From contig UQEW01000003.1 in NCBI GenBank assembly GCA_900540145.1, positions 1 to 48,849 of the forward strand: a stretch of 48,849 nucleotides of DNA, given 5' to 3'. The position numbers and the translations under genes were made by a program. Every line of letters starts with the position of its first letter. Position 1 is the first letter of the stretch. Of the stretch, positions 31,596 through 39,313 are shown in pieces. Under the pieces are notes generated by a model that saw nothing but the letters and a program-made list of their open reading frames with translations, made no database searches and was not told the DNA's origin. The DNA is from an uncultured Eubacteriales bacterium (GTDB lineage Bacteria; Bacillota; Clostridia; Peptostreptococcales; Anaerovoracaceae).

Positions 31596-32255
31596 ATGGC
31601 AGCATTGAAAGAACGCGAGCAAAAAATTCTTGAATATATGAAAGAAGAAATAAGAACAAAAGGGTATCCGCCTACTGTAAGGGAAATTTGCGGTGCATTG
31701 GGCATCAAATCAACATCTACTGCTCATAAGGATATTGAGAGTTTGGTTAAGCAGGGATATTTAGTCAAAGACCCTTCAAAGCCACGCGCACTCATGGTTG
31801 TAGACCCGGATGGAGATGCCGCTTCATGGAACAATTCTTTTTCCAACATTTCCTCTTCCGAGCGCAGCGATATTATAGATATACCTATCATAGGAAGAGT
31901 TGCTGCCGGAACCCCTATTCTGGCAGAGCAAAATATAGAAGACACTTTCCCAATACCTGCAAGATATGCATCGTCCGGAACTAACTATATGCTAAAAGTC
32001 CGTGGTGAAAGTATGATTGAAGCCGGTATTATGGATGGCGATTTTATTCTCGTTCAACAAGCTGATACAGCCGACAATGGTGAAATTGTGGTCGCAATGA
32101 TCGACGGATTTGAAAGTGAAGCGACGGTCAAAACATTCTACAGAGAAAATGGCCACATAAGGCTTCAGCCCGAAAACGCATCAATGAGTCCTATAATCGT
32201 CAACGATGTTAAAATCCTTGGCAAAGTCAAAGGCGTATTCAGATATTTCAACTAA
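31596..32255 (+). CDS. lexA: SOS repressor LexA
   Basis: LexA represses DNA-damage genes and cuts itself when RecA filaments form. The 219-residue product has the winged helix (YPPTVREICGALGIKSTSTA), the self-cleavage bond Ala104-Gly105 in GRVAAGTPILA, the nucleophile Ser139 in RGESMIEAG and the general base Lys179 in SEATVKTFY. AAGGAGGAA precedes the ATG. A LexA box overlaps its promoter. It is monocistronic with a strong terminator. Confidence 0.98.
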   Translation: MAALKEREQKILEYMKEEIRTKGYPPTVREICGALGIKSTSTAHKDIESLVKQGYLVKDPSKPRALMVVDPDGDAASWNNSFSNISSSERSDIIDIPIIGRVAAGTPILAEQNIEDTFPIPARYASSGTNYMLKVRGESMIEAGIMDGDFILVQQADTADNGEIVVAMIDGFESEATVKTFYRENGHIRLQPENASMSPIIVNDVKILGKVKGVFRYFN

Positions 32256-32294
32256 AAATCGCTTTATATAGCACAAGTTGTGCAAAAGTTTTTC

Positions 32295-32328
32295 GGACTG
32301 CAGTACATATGTACATGCAGTCCTTTTA
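32295..32328 (+). terminator. lexA terminator
   Basis: GGACTGCA pairs with TGCAGTCC, enclosing the palindrome GTACATATGTAC, and is followed by TTTTATAATT. Confidence 0.85.
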
Positions 32329-32438
32329 TAATTAATCTGTTTCCCTTTCTCTTTTCATTTTTTAATTCTTATGTTATTATATTCATCGGCTGAAATTTAA
32401 AAGAGCAAAAATGTCTGAGAACAAAAGGAGATATTGAA

Positions 32439-33995
32439 ATGAGCTTACTAACGGCAGAAAATGTGACTCATGGCTTCGGTGCTCGCCAAATATTGGAAGA
32501 GGCGTCCTTCCGCTTGTTAAAAGGTGAGCACATAGGCCTAATCGGGGCCAATGGTGAAGGTAAGTCCACATTTTTAAATATAATAACAGGAAAAATCACA
32601 CCTGACCAAGGCAAAATTACATGGGCTCGTCATGTTAAGGCCGGATATTTAGACCAACACAGTGTATTGAAAAAGGGAATGACCATAAGAGAAGTGTTAA
32701 GAACTGCCTTTGATGAGATGTATAATCTTGAAAAAGACATGTTGAATCTTTATGAAAAAATGTCTTCTGCTGATGATGCTAAAATTGAAAGCATGATGGA
32801 AGAAGCAGGCGAAATACAGCAGATGCTTGAAACAGGCGGGTTCTATCAGCTGGACACAAAAATAGAAGAAGTCGCCGGTGGTTTGGGATTGGCTGATATA
32901 GGCCTTGATAGGGATGTAGACGACCTTTCGGGAGGTCAGAGGACGAAGGTATTATTAGTAAAATTATTACTTGAAAATCCGTCTATATTAATTCTGGATG
33001 AGCCAACCAATTATTTGGACCATCAGCATATTCTTTGGCTCACAAGATATTTGCAGGAATACGAAAACGCTTTTATTCTTGTTTCCCATGACATGGAATT
33101 TCTCAATTCTGTGGTAAATGTCATCTACAATTTGGACGGCGGAAGTCTTACACGCTATACAGGCAATTATGAAGATTTTAAACGAATGTATGAAGTACAA
33201 AGAGAACAAGAATTAAAAGCTTACCAGAGGCAGCAGGCAGAAATAGAAAAGCTGGAAGACTTCATTGCCAGAAATAAAGCCCGCGTAGCTACACGGGGAA
33301 TGGCCAACTCAAGGCAAAAACAGCTGGATAAAATGGAAATCCTGGAGAAACCTCAGCAAAAAATACGTCCTGAATTCAATTTTCTCATGGCACGTACTCC
33401 AAGTCGTTTCATCGTAGAAGCAAAAGACCTGGTCATCGGCTATGACGCCCCATTGACAAAACCCGTTTCTTTTACTGTCGAGAGAGGAGAAAAAATTGCA
33501 ATCACAGGTACCAACGGACTGGGTAAAACAACACTTTTAAAAACCATACTTGGTCAATTACCGCCTATAAGCGGGCAAATCGTTTTAGGAGACTATCTCT
33601 TTCCGGGCTATTTTGAGCAAGAAAGCGGAAGAGATGAAGAAGCAACTGCACTTGAAACCTTCTGGGCAGAATATCCTTCCATGGAAAACAGGGAGGTAAG
33701 GCTATGTCTTTCTAAGTGCGGTCTTACCAACGAGCATATAACCAGTCAAATGCGAGTTTTAAGCGGCGGAGAAAACGCAAAGGTGCGGCTTGCTATAGTT
33801 ATGAACAGAGAGCACAACTGGCTAATCCTGGACGAGCCTACAAATCATTTGGACATAGATGCTAAAGAAGAATTGAAAAAAGCATTAAGCCAATACCCCG
33901 GAACAATTCTTTTGGTTTCCCACGATCCTTGTTTTTATGAAAGTTTTATTACACGTACGCTTAATGTTGAAGACTGGACTACAAAAATAATTTAA
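32439..33995 (+). CDS. ABC-F family ATPase
   Basis: ABC-F proteins act on ribosomes rather than as transporters. The 518-residue product has two ABC domains. The first has Walker A GANGEGKST, signature LSGGQRTK and Walker B LILDEPTNYLD. A linker of helices (YEVQREQELKAYQRQQAEIE) follows, then a second domain with GTNGLGKTT, LSGGENAK and LILDEPTNHLD. No membrane segments are present. The short inter-domain linker resembles YkpA/YbiT-type translation factors more than antibiotic-resistance ABC-Fs with extended linkers. An AAGGAGATATT site precedes the ATG, and it is transcribed alone. Confidence 0.92.
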   Translation: MSLLTAENVTHGFGARQILEEASFRLLKGEHIGLIGANGEGKSTFLNIITGKITPDQGKITWARHVKAGYLDQHSVLKKGMTIREVLRTAFDEMYNLEKDMLNLYEKMSSADDAKIESMMEEAGEIQQMLETGGFYQLDTKIEEVAGGLGLADIGLDRDVDDLSGGQRTKVLLVKLLLENPSILILDEPTNYLDHQHILWLTRYLQEYENAFILVSHDMEFLNSVVNVIYNLDGGSLTRYTGNYEDFKRMYEVQREQELKAYQRQQAEIEKLEDFIARNKARVATRGMANSRQKQLDKMEILEKPQQKIRPEFNFLMARTPSRFIVEAKDLVIGYDAPLTKPVSFTVERGEKIAITGTNGLGKTTLLKTILGQLPPISGQIVLGDYLFPGYFEQESGRDEEATALETFWAEYPSMENREVRLCLSKCGLTNEHITSQMRVLSGGENAKVRLAIVMNREHNWLILDEPTNHLDIDAKEELKKALSQYPGTILLVSHDPCFYESFITRTLNVEDWTTKII

Positions 33996-34000
33996 ATATT

Positions 34001-34042
34001 AAAAAGCTGTGCCTAAAATATAATTTAAGCACAGCCTTTTTT
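34001..34042. terminator. Bidirectional terminator between ABC-F and LysO-like genes
   Basis: AAAAAGCTGTGC pairs with GCACAGCCTTTTTT, with T-runs in both directions, between convergent genes. Confidence 0.85.
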
Positions 34043-35045
34043 ATCCTATTATCAAAGGTACAAAAACAGGTACAAGTATACTTAAAACAACACCCGACAC
34101 GAAAGAATATACTGCTATATCACTCCTGGTGGATTTTTCCACTATAGGAAGGCACACATCCATGGCAGCCGCACCCGGCATGCCGGTAGTCTCAATATAT
34201 CCTATTTTTTTTGCGATCAGAGGAATAAAAACTATAGAAAGCAATTCTCTCATCACATTATGCAAAAATGAAACGGCACTGGCAGTCAGATATCCGGCTT
34301 CCATTATTATTCCGGGAGCTAAAGTATACCAGCCAAAGCCACTGCCTATTGCAAGACATTCTTTAAGGCTCAGTCCGAGGAAAGGACTTACTGCTGCTGC
34401 ACCTATCAGCGTCCCTACGATAACAGCAATAGGAAATGCCAATATTCTAAAGCCTACTTTCCTGAAATTTTCTATAACGGTTCCGTCAAGCCCTAAGTCA
34501 AGACCTACAAATACCAACAATAAGCATAATCCTATTTTAATTCCCAATCCTGCGGCAGCATCAAATGCTTCCATATTGCCTGCAAAAGACTTTCTTATTA
34601 CAAAATATCCCATAATCATACCCGCTATTACAGATATGATTATAAGAATGGTCATCAGATTACCGCCCTTTTTTTCTTCTTCAATTTCCTCTATCTCTTC
34701 ATGTGCTTCGTGTATAGCATTCTCTATGGTCTCTGTTTCCGCTTCTTTTTTTCTTAATCTGCCATATTTATCAATACCCATAAAGTTCCTTATAATAAAT
34801 ATAGCAGCAATGGAGCAAAGCATAACTGCAATGGTCATTATAAAAGCGGACAACCCTATGGAACTGAGATTCCGGGTTATCTCCTCATTAGCCCCCATCC
34901 TCAGTCCCATCAGCAAAACCAGTATGGTTATTGCCACCATCTGCACTTTTCCTGTCCACAAAAGCCTTTCTTTATACTCGCGCAGCCTGCTCCCTATTAT
35001 GTATCCTACCAATGTAATACCGAGATATAATACTAAATCACTCAT
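34041..35045 (-). CDS. LysO-family (DUF340) lysine exporter-like membrane protein
   Basis: The 334-residue product has about eight or more membrane helices in two blocks (LYLGITLVGYIIGSRL; ILIIISVIAGMIMGYFV). An acidic, Glu-rich cytosolic loop (HEAHEEIEEIEEEKK) lies between them. The conserved GSGFGWYTLAPGIIME and FLHNVMRELLSIVFIPLIA segments are typical of the LysO/YbjE family, whose E. coli member exports lysine. It is divergent from the 79-residue sigma-54-controlled gene and close to a regulator with a diaminohexanoate-dehydrogenase-like sensor, which supports a lysine-related substrate. The ATG at 35045 follows GAAGGA. Confidence 0.88.
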   Translation of the reverse strand: MSDLVLYLGITLVGYIIGSRLREYKERLLWTGKVQMVAITILVLLMGLRMGANEEITRNLSSIGLSAFIMTIAVMLCSIAAIFIIRNFMGIDKYGRLRKKEAETETIENAIHEAHEEIEEIEEEKKGGNLMTILIIISVIAGMIMGYFVIRKSFAGNMEAFDAAAGLGIKIGLCLLLVFVGLDLGLDGTVIENFRKVGFRILAFPIAVIVGTLIGAAAVSPFLGLSLKECLAIGSGFGWYTLAPGIIMEAGYLTASAVSFLHNVMRELLSIVFIPLIAKKIGYIETTGMPGAAAMDVCLPIVEKSTRSDIAVYSFVSGVVLSILVPVFVPLIIG

Positions 35046-35119
35046 CGACTATCCTTCACTCCTACACAATATATAATAGCTAATTATCATTATATATTTT
35101 ACAAGCAAAAAAATCTACT

Positions 35120-35139
35120 ATGGCGTCATATAGCGTCAT
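35120..35139. promoter_or_regulatory. Imperfect dyad with tandem GCGTCAT, possible activator site
   Basis: A 20-bp dyad (ATG.CG..ATAT..CG.CAT, 14 of 20 symmetric) that also contains GCGTCAT twice at 10-bp spacing. It lies between the LysO-like gene and the sigma-54 promoter at 35149. It is closer to that promoter than usual for an enhancer site. Confidence 0.4.
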
Positions 35140-35148
35140 TAAAAATTT

Positions 35149-35164
35149 TGGCATAAAAATTGCT
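35149..35164 (+). promoter_or_regulatory. Sigma-54 promoter of the 79-residue gene
   Basis: TGGCAT-N5-TTGCT matches the -24/-12 consensus TGGCAC-N5-TTGCW with one change. It lies 53 bases before the ATG at 35217. Confidence 0.8.
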
Positions 35165-35216
35165 TATAGTTAAATAAAAAAGCAAATACAATTAAACACT
35201 TTGGAGGACGTCTACA

Positions 35217-35456
35217 ATGTATAGCAGAAAACAAATCTTAGATTTTGCTTTTCAAGAAGCTATCAACCACTACCATTTCAAGAGTATAAAAAAAGAAATC
35301 GAGGAACAAGTCTTAGAAGCCGGTATGCGTACATATGCGAAACGTGAAGGTTTTGAATTTACCGATGAAGAAATTCATTCCACTATAGTTGCAGGAATAG
35401 AAACATTGAACAAGTCAGGTGAAGATTTTACACTTAAACTCAAGAAGAGAGCATGA
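35217..35456 (+). CDS. Small protein under sigma-54 control
   Basis: I do not recognise this 79-residue protein. It is soluble and mostly helical, with alternating basic and acidic residues (FKSIKKEIEEQVLEAGMRTY, then FTDEEIHSTIVAGIETL) and a basic tail LKLKKRA. A GGAGG site nine bases before the ATG and its own terminator show it is a real gene. A good -24/-12 promoter in front, and the sigma-54 activator gene converging from downstream, suggest it belongs to the same regulon as the NhaC-family transporter. No catalytic motif is visible. Confidence 0.75.
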   Translation: MYSRKQILDFAFQEAINHYHFKSIKKEIEEQVLEAGMRTYAKREGFEFTDEEIHSTIVAGIETLNKSGEDFTLKLKKRA

Positions 35457-35470
35457 AAGCTCTCTTTTTT
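35445..35470. terminator. Bidirectional terminator between the 79-residue gene and the sigma-54 activator
   Basis: AAGAGAGC pairs with GCTCTCTT, with TTTTTT following on the plus strand. The small gene's stop codon lies in the loop. Confidence 0.85.
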
Positions 35471-37559
35471 ACAACTGATGTTTTATTTTTTTTCGTGCGA
35501 AAGTCGCTTGGGGAATATTAAGGAAATCTGCCGCAGCCCTTGTCGTTTTACATTTTTCAAGTGCAAAAGCTATAAGTTTCTTTTCCTGTTTATCCATTAT
35601 TTGATTAAAATCCATCTTCTCATCAGCGCTCTTTTCTTTCCTTATATCGACAGCTTCAAACTCATATATACTCTCATTGATCAGCATGTCAACGGTCATG
35701 CTGTCTATGATTTTTCCCTTTTCCAAAATATACAATCGATGTACGGTGTTTTCCAGTTCTCTTACATTTCCAGGCCAATGGTACTCCTTAAGCTCCTCCA
35801 GGGCAGCTTTGGAAAACTCCTTTTTTATTCCGTACTTTGTACTGTACCCTTGTATAAAAGCCTCCGCAAGACAAACTATATCGTCTTTTCTCATTCTTAA
35901 AGGCGGAACGTTTATCATGCAAATATTCAAGCGGTAATAAAGGTCTTCTCTAAACATGCCTTCACTTACCAGTTTTTTCAAAGGGATATTATTTGCGCAT
36001 ATCACTCTGACATTTACATGTTTAGGACGGGTTCCTCCTACTTTATAATACGTATTTTCCTGCAAAACTCTTAAAAGCTTAGACTGCATTGAAAGCGGCA
36101 GACTGCCTATCTCATCCAAAAAAAGAGTTCCATTATTAGCCAATTCAAAATACCCTTCTTTTCCGTCAGCTTGAGCTCCCGTAAAAGACCCCTTCTCATA
36201 TCCAAAGAATTCAGACTCAGCCAGGCTTTCCTGTATAGTCGCACAATTGATTTTCACACAAGGTTTGTCGCGTCTAGGGCTGTTTTGATGAAGCAGGTTG
36301 AAAACTTTCTCTTTTCCGACGCCGGTTTCTCCTTGAATTATCACATTGCAGTCGTATTGAGCTACATTGAGGATTTCTTCAACCATTTGCTCAGTCACAT
36401 CGCTCATATAAATAAAATCATCTATTTTCTTTGCTGCATTTTGTGTCCGTTCTCGTTTCCTTACAGGCATAAAATTTTTTTGAATTTTTATATTTTTTAT
36501 ATATTCATCTAATACTCTCAGATTAGGAATGATGCTGCGTATTAAAGAAACTGCAAATTCATAGGCTCCTTTTACATAGCCGTCAAGAGTGTAGTGAATC
36601 ACTTCTTTGCCGAAGCAATCAGCTATCAAAAGCCCTTGCGCATAATTGCTGTTCATTCCCGTATAGCATACCATTCCGTTATCTTTTACCATGCAATTAG
36701 CTATAGTTTCAGAACCCTTTATGCTTTCCAAGTTGACAACAACATCTGCAGGTTCTCCCTTCTCACCATCCATCAATATTCCAAGTGCCTCCATTGGCAT
36801 GCTTATATCTAAAAAGTATATTCTGTCTGCTAAATTTGAAAAAGATTTTTCCAGCGCTTCTCTTTCGTATATATGCATGTAACTGCTGTCCATGACCAAC
36901 ACATTTGTTATCTTTGTCCCTGTATCATGGCCGCTTTCTGCTGACATCTTTGCATAAAACATTGCTTCTATCGGGTTTGTTCCTATTATTATTGTTTTAG
37001 TAATATTCATTTTTTTCAATTCCGCAGAAATATTACACAAACTCCCCTCTTCTTCCAGCGCTCTCATCAAATATTTGGTGTCATCATCTTTAAAGTCTTC
37101 CTGCTTAACAATTTGCGCGCTTTCAAAACATATAGCATACCCTTTGCATCTGACTTGTCCATAGGCTATATTTACAGATGTGATTTCTTCCAGGCGAAGA
37201 GGAAGTCCTGCCAATGGGGTAAGGCATATAACTCTATCGCCAACGTTAAAATGCTCATCGCTCTCAAAATCCGAAGAAATTTCGACTATTACTCCCGAAA
37301 ACAAACCACTGCTTTCAGTGTACGGATTATGAAATTTATTTCTTTCATTTACTATCTTCATGATTCTGGCTTTAATCTGTTCTTCATCATAGCCGCATAT
37401 ACTGCATATCTGATTAAAGTTGCTTCTTTCAAAATCTATTATTTCAACAGATATTTTCATTTCCTTAGGCTTTAATTTCATGGAATTATCCAGTTTCCAA
37501 GCGGTAACCGGAATATTTCCCTTAGGTTCAATTACTCTATCTAATCCAAAACCCTTCAT
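35469..37559 (-). CDS. Sigma-54 activator with a diaminohexanoate-dehydrogenase-like sensor domain
   Basis: The C-terminal half of this 696-residue protein is a sigma-54 activator: Walker A GETGVGKE near 409, the sigma-54 contact loop GSFTGA near 455, Walker B LFLDEIGS and a Fis-type helix-turn-helix ending (KTTRAAADFLNIPQATFARK). The first 370 residues resemble L-erythro-3,5-diaminohexanoate dehydrogenase of lysine fermentation: DRVIEPKG, AWKLDNSM, ICGYDEEQIKARIMKIVNER, NPYTESSG. The Rossmann loop reads GTNPIEA, without the glycine-rich NAD motif, so it is more likely a sensor than an enzyme. It probably activates the NhaC-family gene (divergent) and the small gene at 35217, both with -24/-12 promoters. 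The ATG at 37559 follows AGAGGATC. Confidence 0.88.
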   Translation of the reverse strand: MKGFGLDRVIEPKGNIPVTAWKLDNSMKLKPKEMKISVEIIDFERSNFNQICSICGYDEEQIKARIMKIVNERNKFHNPYTESSGLFSGVIVEISSDFESDEHFNVGDRVICLTPLAGLPLRLEEITSVNIAYGQVRCKGYAICFESAQIVKQEDFKDDDTKYLMRALEEEGSLCNISAELKKMNITKTIIIGTNPIEAMFYAKMSAESGHDTGTKITNVLVMDSSYMHIYEREALEKSFSNLADRIYFLDISMPMEALGILMDGEKGEPADVVVNLESIKGSETIANCMVKDNGMVCYTGMNSNYAQGLLIADCFGKEVIHYTLDGYVKGAYEFAVSLIRSIIPNLRVLDEYIKNIKIQKNFMPVRKRERTQNAAKKIDDFIYMSDVTEQMVEEILNVAQYDCNVIIQGETGVGKEKVFNLLHQNSPRRDKPCVKINCATIQESLAESEFFGYEKGSFTGAQADGKEGYFELANNGTLFLDEIGSLPLSMQSKLLRVLQENTYYKVGGTRPKHVNVRVICANNIPLKKLVSEGMFREDLYYRLNICMINVPPLRMRKDDIVCLAEAFIQGYSTKYGIKKEFSKAALEELKEYHWPGNVRELENTVHRLYILEKGKIIDSMTVDMLINESIYEFEAVDIRKEKSADEKMDFNQIMDKQEKKLIAFALEKCKTTRAAADFLNIPQATFARKKIKHQL

Positions 37560-37612
37560 AAGATCCTCTTTTCTTCAATACTGTGATTCATTTTCAGCTC
37601 ATTTTTTTTATT

Positions 37613-37621
37613 ATTGTATCA
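37613..37621 (-). promoter_or_regulatory. Extended -10 of the sigma-54 activator gene
   Basis: TGATACAAT (TGn plus TACAAT, hexamer 37618-37613) on the minus strand, 53 bases before the ATG. No good -35. Confidence 0.4.
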
Positions 37622-37682
37622 TTTCTAAATCAAGATTGCTACTGTTTTCGCCGAAATTGGAGCTTTACCACATTGTTAAATT

Positions 37683-37698
37683 TGGCACAAATCTTGCT
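37683..37698 (+). promoter_or_regulatory. Sigma-54 promoter of the NhaC-family gene
   Basis: TGGCAC-AAATC-TTGCT is a perfect match to the -24/-12 consensus TGGCAC-N5-TTGCW, 47 bases before the ATG. Confidence 0.9.
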
Positions 37699-37744
37699 CT
37701 AAATATTTACACAATCTTAACACGAAATTATCAAGGAGACAGAG

Positions 37745-39244
37745 ATGAAATTCAAGAATTTTCTAAAAGCATTTATCAAATTCTCGCCTGTATTTCTGTT
37801 GGCAGGCTTGATGATCGCCGGTTATGACGCCCTCATCGCAGCACCTATTGCAGCAATTTATGCCTTTGTGGTAGCAGGAGCAACGGAAAAAATTAAATTC
37901 CAGGATTCCATAAACGCTGCTATGAAAAGTGTCAGCAACATTCTGGTTGCTCTATTCATTCTGATGTTTGCTTATGCCATGGCAAGTCTGTTTATGAGTT
38001 CCGGAGTAGGCGCATCAGTAGTAAACTTGGCTCTTTCCTTGGGAGTTACCGGTAAATCCGTAGCCGTTGTCGGTATCGTTTGTACCAGTATATTATCTGT
38101 AGCTACAGGTACGTCCTGGGGCACCTTTGCAGCCTGTGCTCCTATCTTCATGTGGCTCAGCCACATTGTTGACGGCAACCCTTATCTCACAGTGTGTGCA
38201 ATTGCAGGAGGAGCCTGTTTTGGAGACAATATCGGTCTCATTTCAGACACTACTATCGTTTCCTCAGGTATCCAAGGCGTACAAGTAGTAGACAGGATAA
38301 GACACCAGGGAGTATGGTCCATAATGTGTCTCGTCCTTGCTTCCATTGCATTTCTCATTGCAGGTATCGCAATGGGGCTGCCGTCAGAGTCAGTTAACGG
38401 CGCCGCTGTAGTCGCTCAAATACCTGATAACGTATGGGATGTTTTGGAAGCTGAACGTCCTGCCGCTATTCCGCTTTTAGAGCAAATTGCCAGCGGAGTT
38501 GCCATGTACATGATAATTCCTCTGTTGCTTGTAATAGGCTTGGCTGTATGCGGCTTTAACACATTCATATGTATAGGTTCAGGCTTAGTCTCCGCATATA
38601 TACTTGGTCAATTTGCCAACACTACCGGAACATTAAACTCATTTCTTGACCAGTGCATGGCCGGTTTTTCAGAAGCAGGCGGCTGGGTAGTAGTAATGAT
38701 GATGTGGGTAGCTGCTTTCGGCGGCGTAATGCAGGAAATGAATGCTTTTGAGCCGCTTGCAAAGCTGGTAGTAAAATTATCAAAAAAGGTGCGTCATCTG
38801 ATGACGTGGAACGCTATGCTTTCTCTTCTGGGAAATGCCACTCTTGCCGATGAAATGGCTCAAATCGTAACCATCGGTCCTGTTATAAAAGGTATATTAG
38901 ATGATAACGTAGAAGGCAGCGAAGAAGACATGTACAAGCTCAGACTCAGAAACGCTACTTTCGGAGATGCCATGGGAGTGTTTGGCTCACAATTAATTCC
39001 TTGGCACGTTTATTTGGCATACTATGTAGGTATTGCTGTAGGAGTTTATCCTCTTATAGAGCTTTCGCCTTTAGATTTTTTAAGATATAATTTCATGGCT
39101 TACATAGCAGTAATTTCTCTGATATTGCTTACTGTGACCGGTTTGGACAGATTTATTCCTTTGTTTAAGCTTCCAAAAGAGCCTGATGTAATGTTGAAAA
39201 AGAATCTGCCAAAAGGTAACCAACCAGAAAAAAGCGATATTTAA
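37745..39244 (+). CDS. NhaC-family transporter
   Basis: The 499-residue product is an integral membrane protein with about eleven to twelve helices. It is related to NhaC Na+/H+ antiporters: TGTSWGTFAACAPIFMWLSH, GGACFGDNIGLISDTTIVSS and the later GDAMGVFGSQLIPWHVY. Some NhaC-family members in lysine- or amino-acid-fermenting anaerobes are amino-acid/Na+ carriers rather than antiporters. It has a perfect sigma-54 promoter, an AAGGAGA ribosome site and a divergent activator with a 3,5-diaminohexanoate-dehydrogenase-like sensor. Lysine or a lysine-derived amino acid is therefore a plausible substrate; this is inference. Confidence 0.88.
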   Translation: MKFKNFLKAFIKFSPVFLLAGLMIAGYDALIAAPIAAIYAFVVAGATEKIKFQDSINAAMKSVSNILVALFILMFAYAMASLFMSSGVGASVVNLALSLGVTGKSVAVVGIVCTSILSVATGTSWGTFAACAPIFMWLSHIVDGNPYLTVCAIAGGACFGDNIGLISDTTIVSSGIQGVQVVDRIRHQGVWSIMCLVLASIAFLIAGIAMGLPSESVNGAAVVAQIPDNVWDVLEAERPAAIPLLEQIASGVAMYMIIPLLLVIGLAVCGFNTFICIGSGLVSAYILGQFANTTGTLNSFLDQCMAGFSEAGGWVVVMMMWVAAFGGVMQEMNAFEPLAKLVVKLSKKVRHLMTWNAMLSLLGNATLADEMAQIVTIGPVIKGILDDNVEGSEEDMYKLRLRNATFGDAMGVFGSQLIPWHVYLAYYVGIAVGVYPLIELSPLDFLRYNFMAYIAVISLILLTVTGLDRFIPLFKLPKEPDVMLKKNLPKGNQPEKSDI

Positions 39245-39257
39245 AAAGACACAACTA

Positions 39258-39295
39258 AGCCCCTGAATAGCAGGAATATAGCTATATCAGGGGCT
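39258..39295. terminator. Bidirectional terminator between NhaC-family and ppdK genes
   Basis: AGCCCCTGA-ATAGC pairs with GCTAT-TCAGGGGCT (14 bp, one bulge), between convergent genes. Confidence 0.85.
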
Positions 39296-39313
39296 ATAAT
39301 TTAAAAGCTTTTT

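Noticed and set aside
34129..35076. 315-codon plus-strand frame across the LysO-like gene
   Set aside because: Antisense of a membrane protein gene; Ile/Ser/Pro-rich shadow composition.
35046..35216. Lysine riboswitch in front of the LysO-like gene
   Set aside because: Size would fit, but no lysine-box core or multi-helix fold could be seen; a sigma-54 promoter occupies the region.
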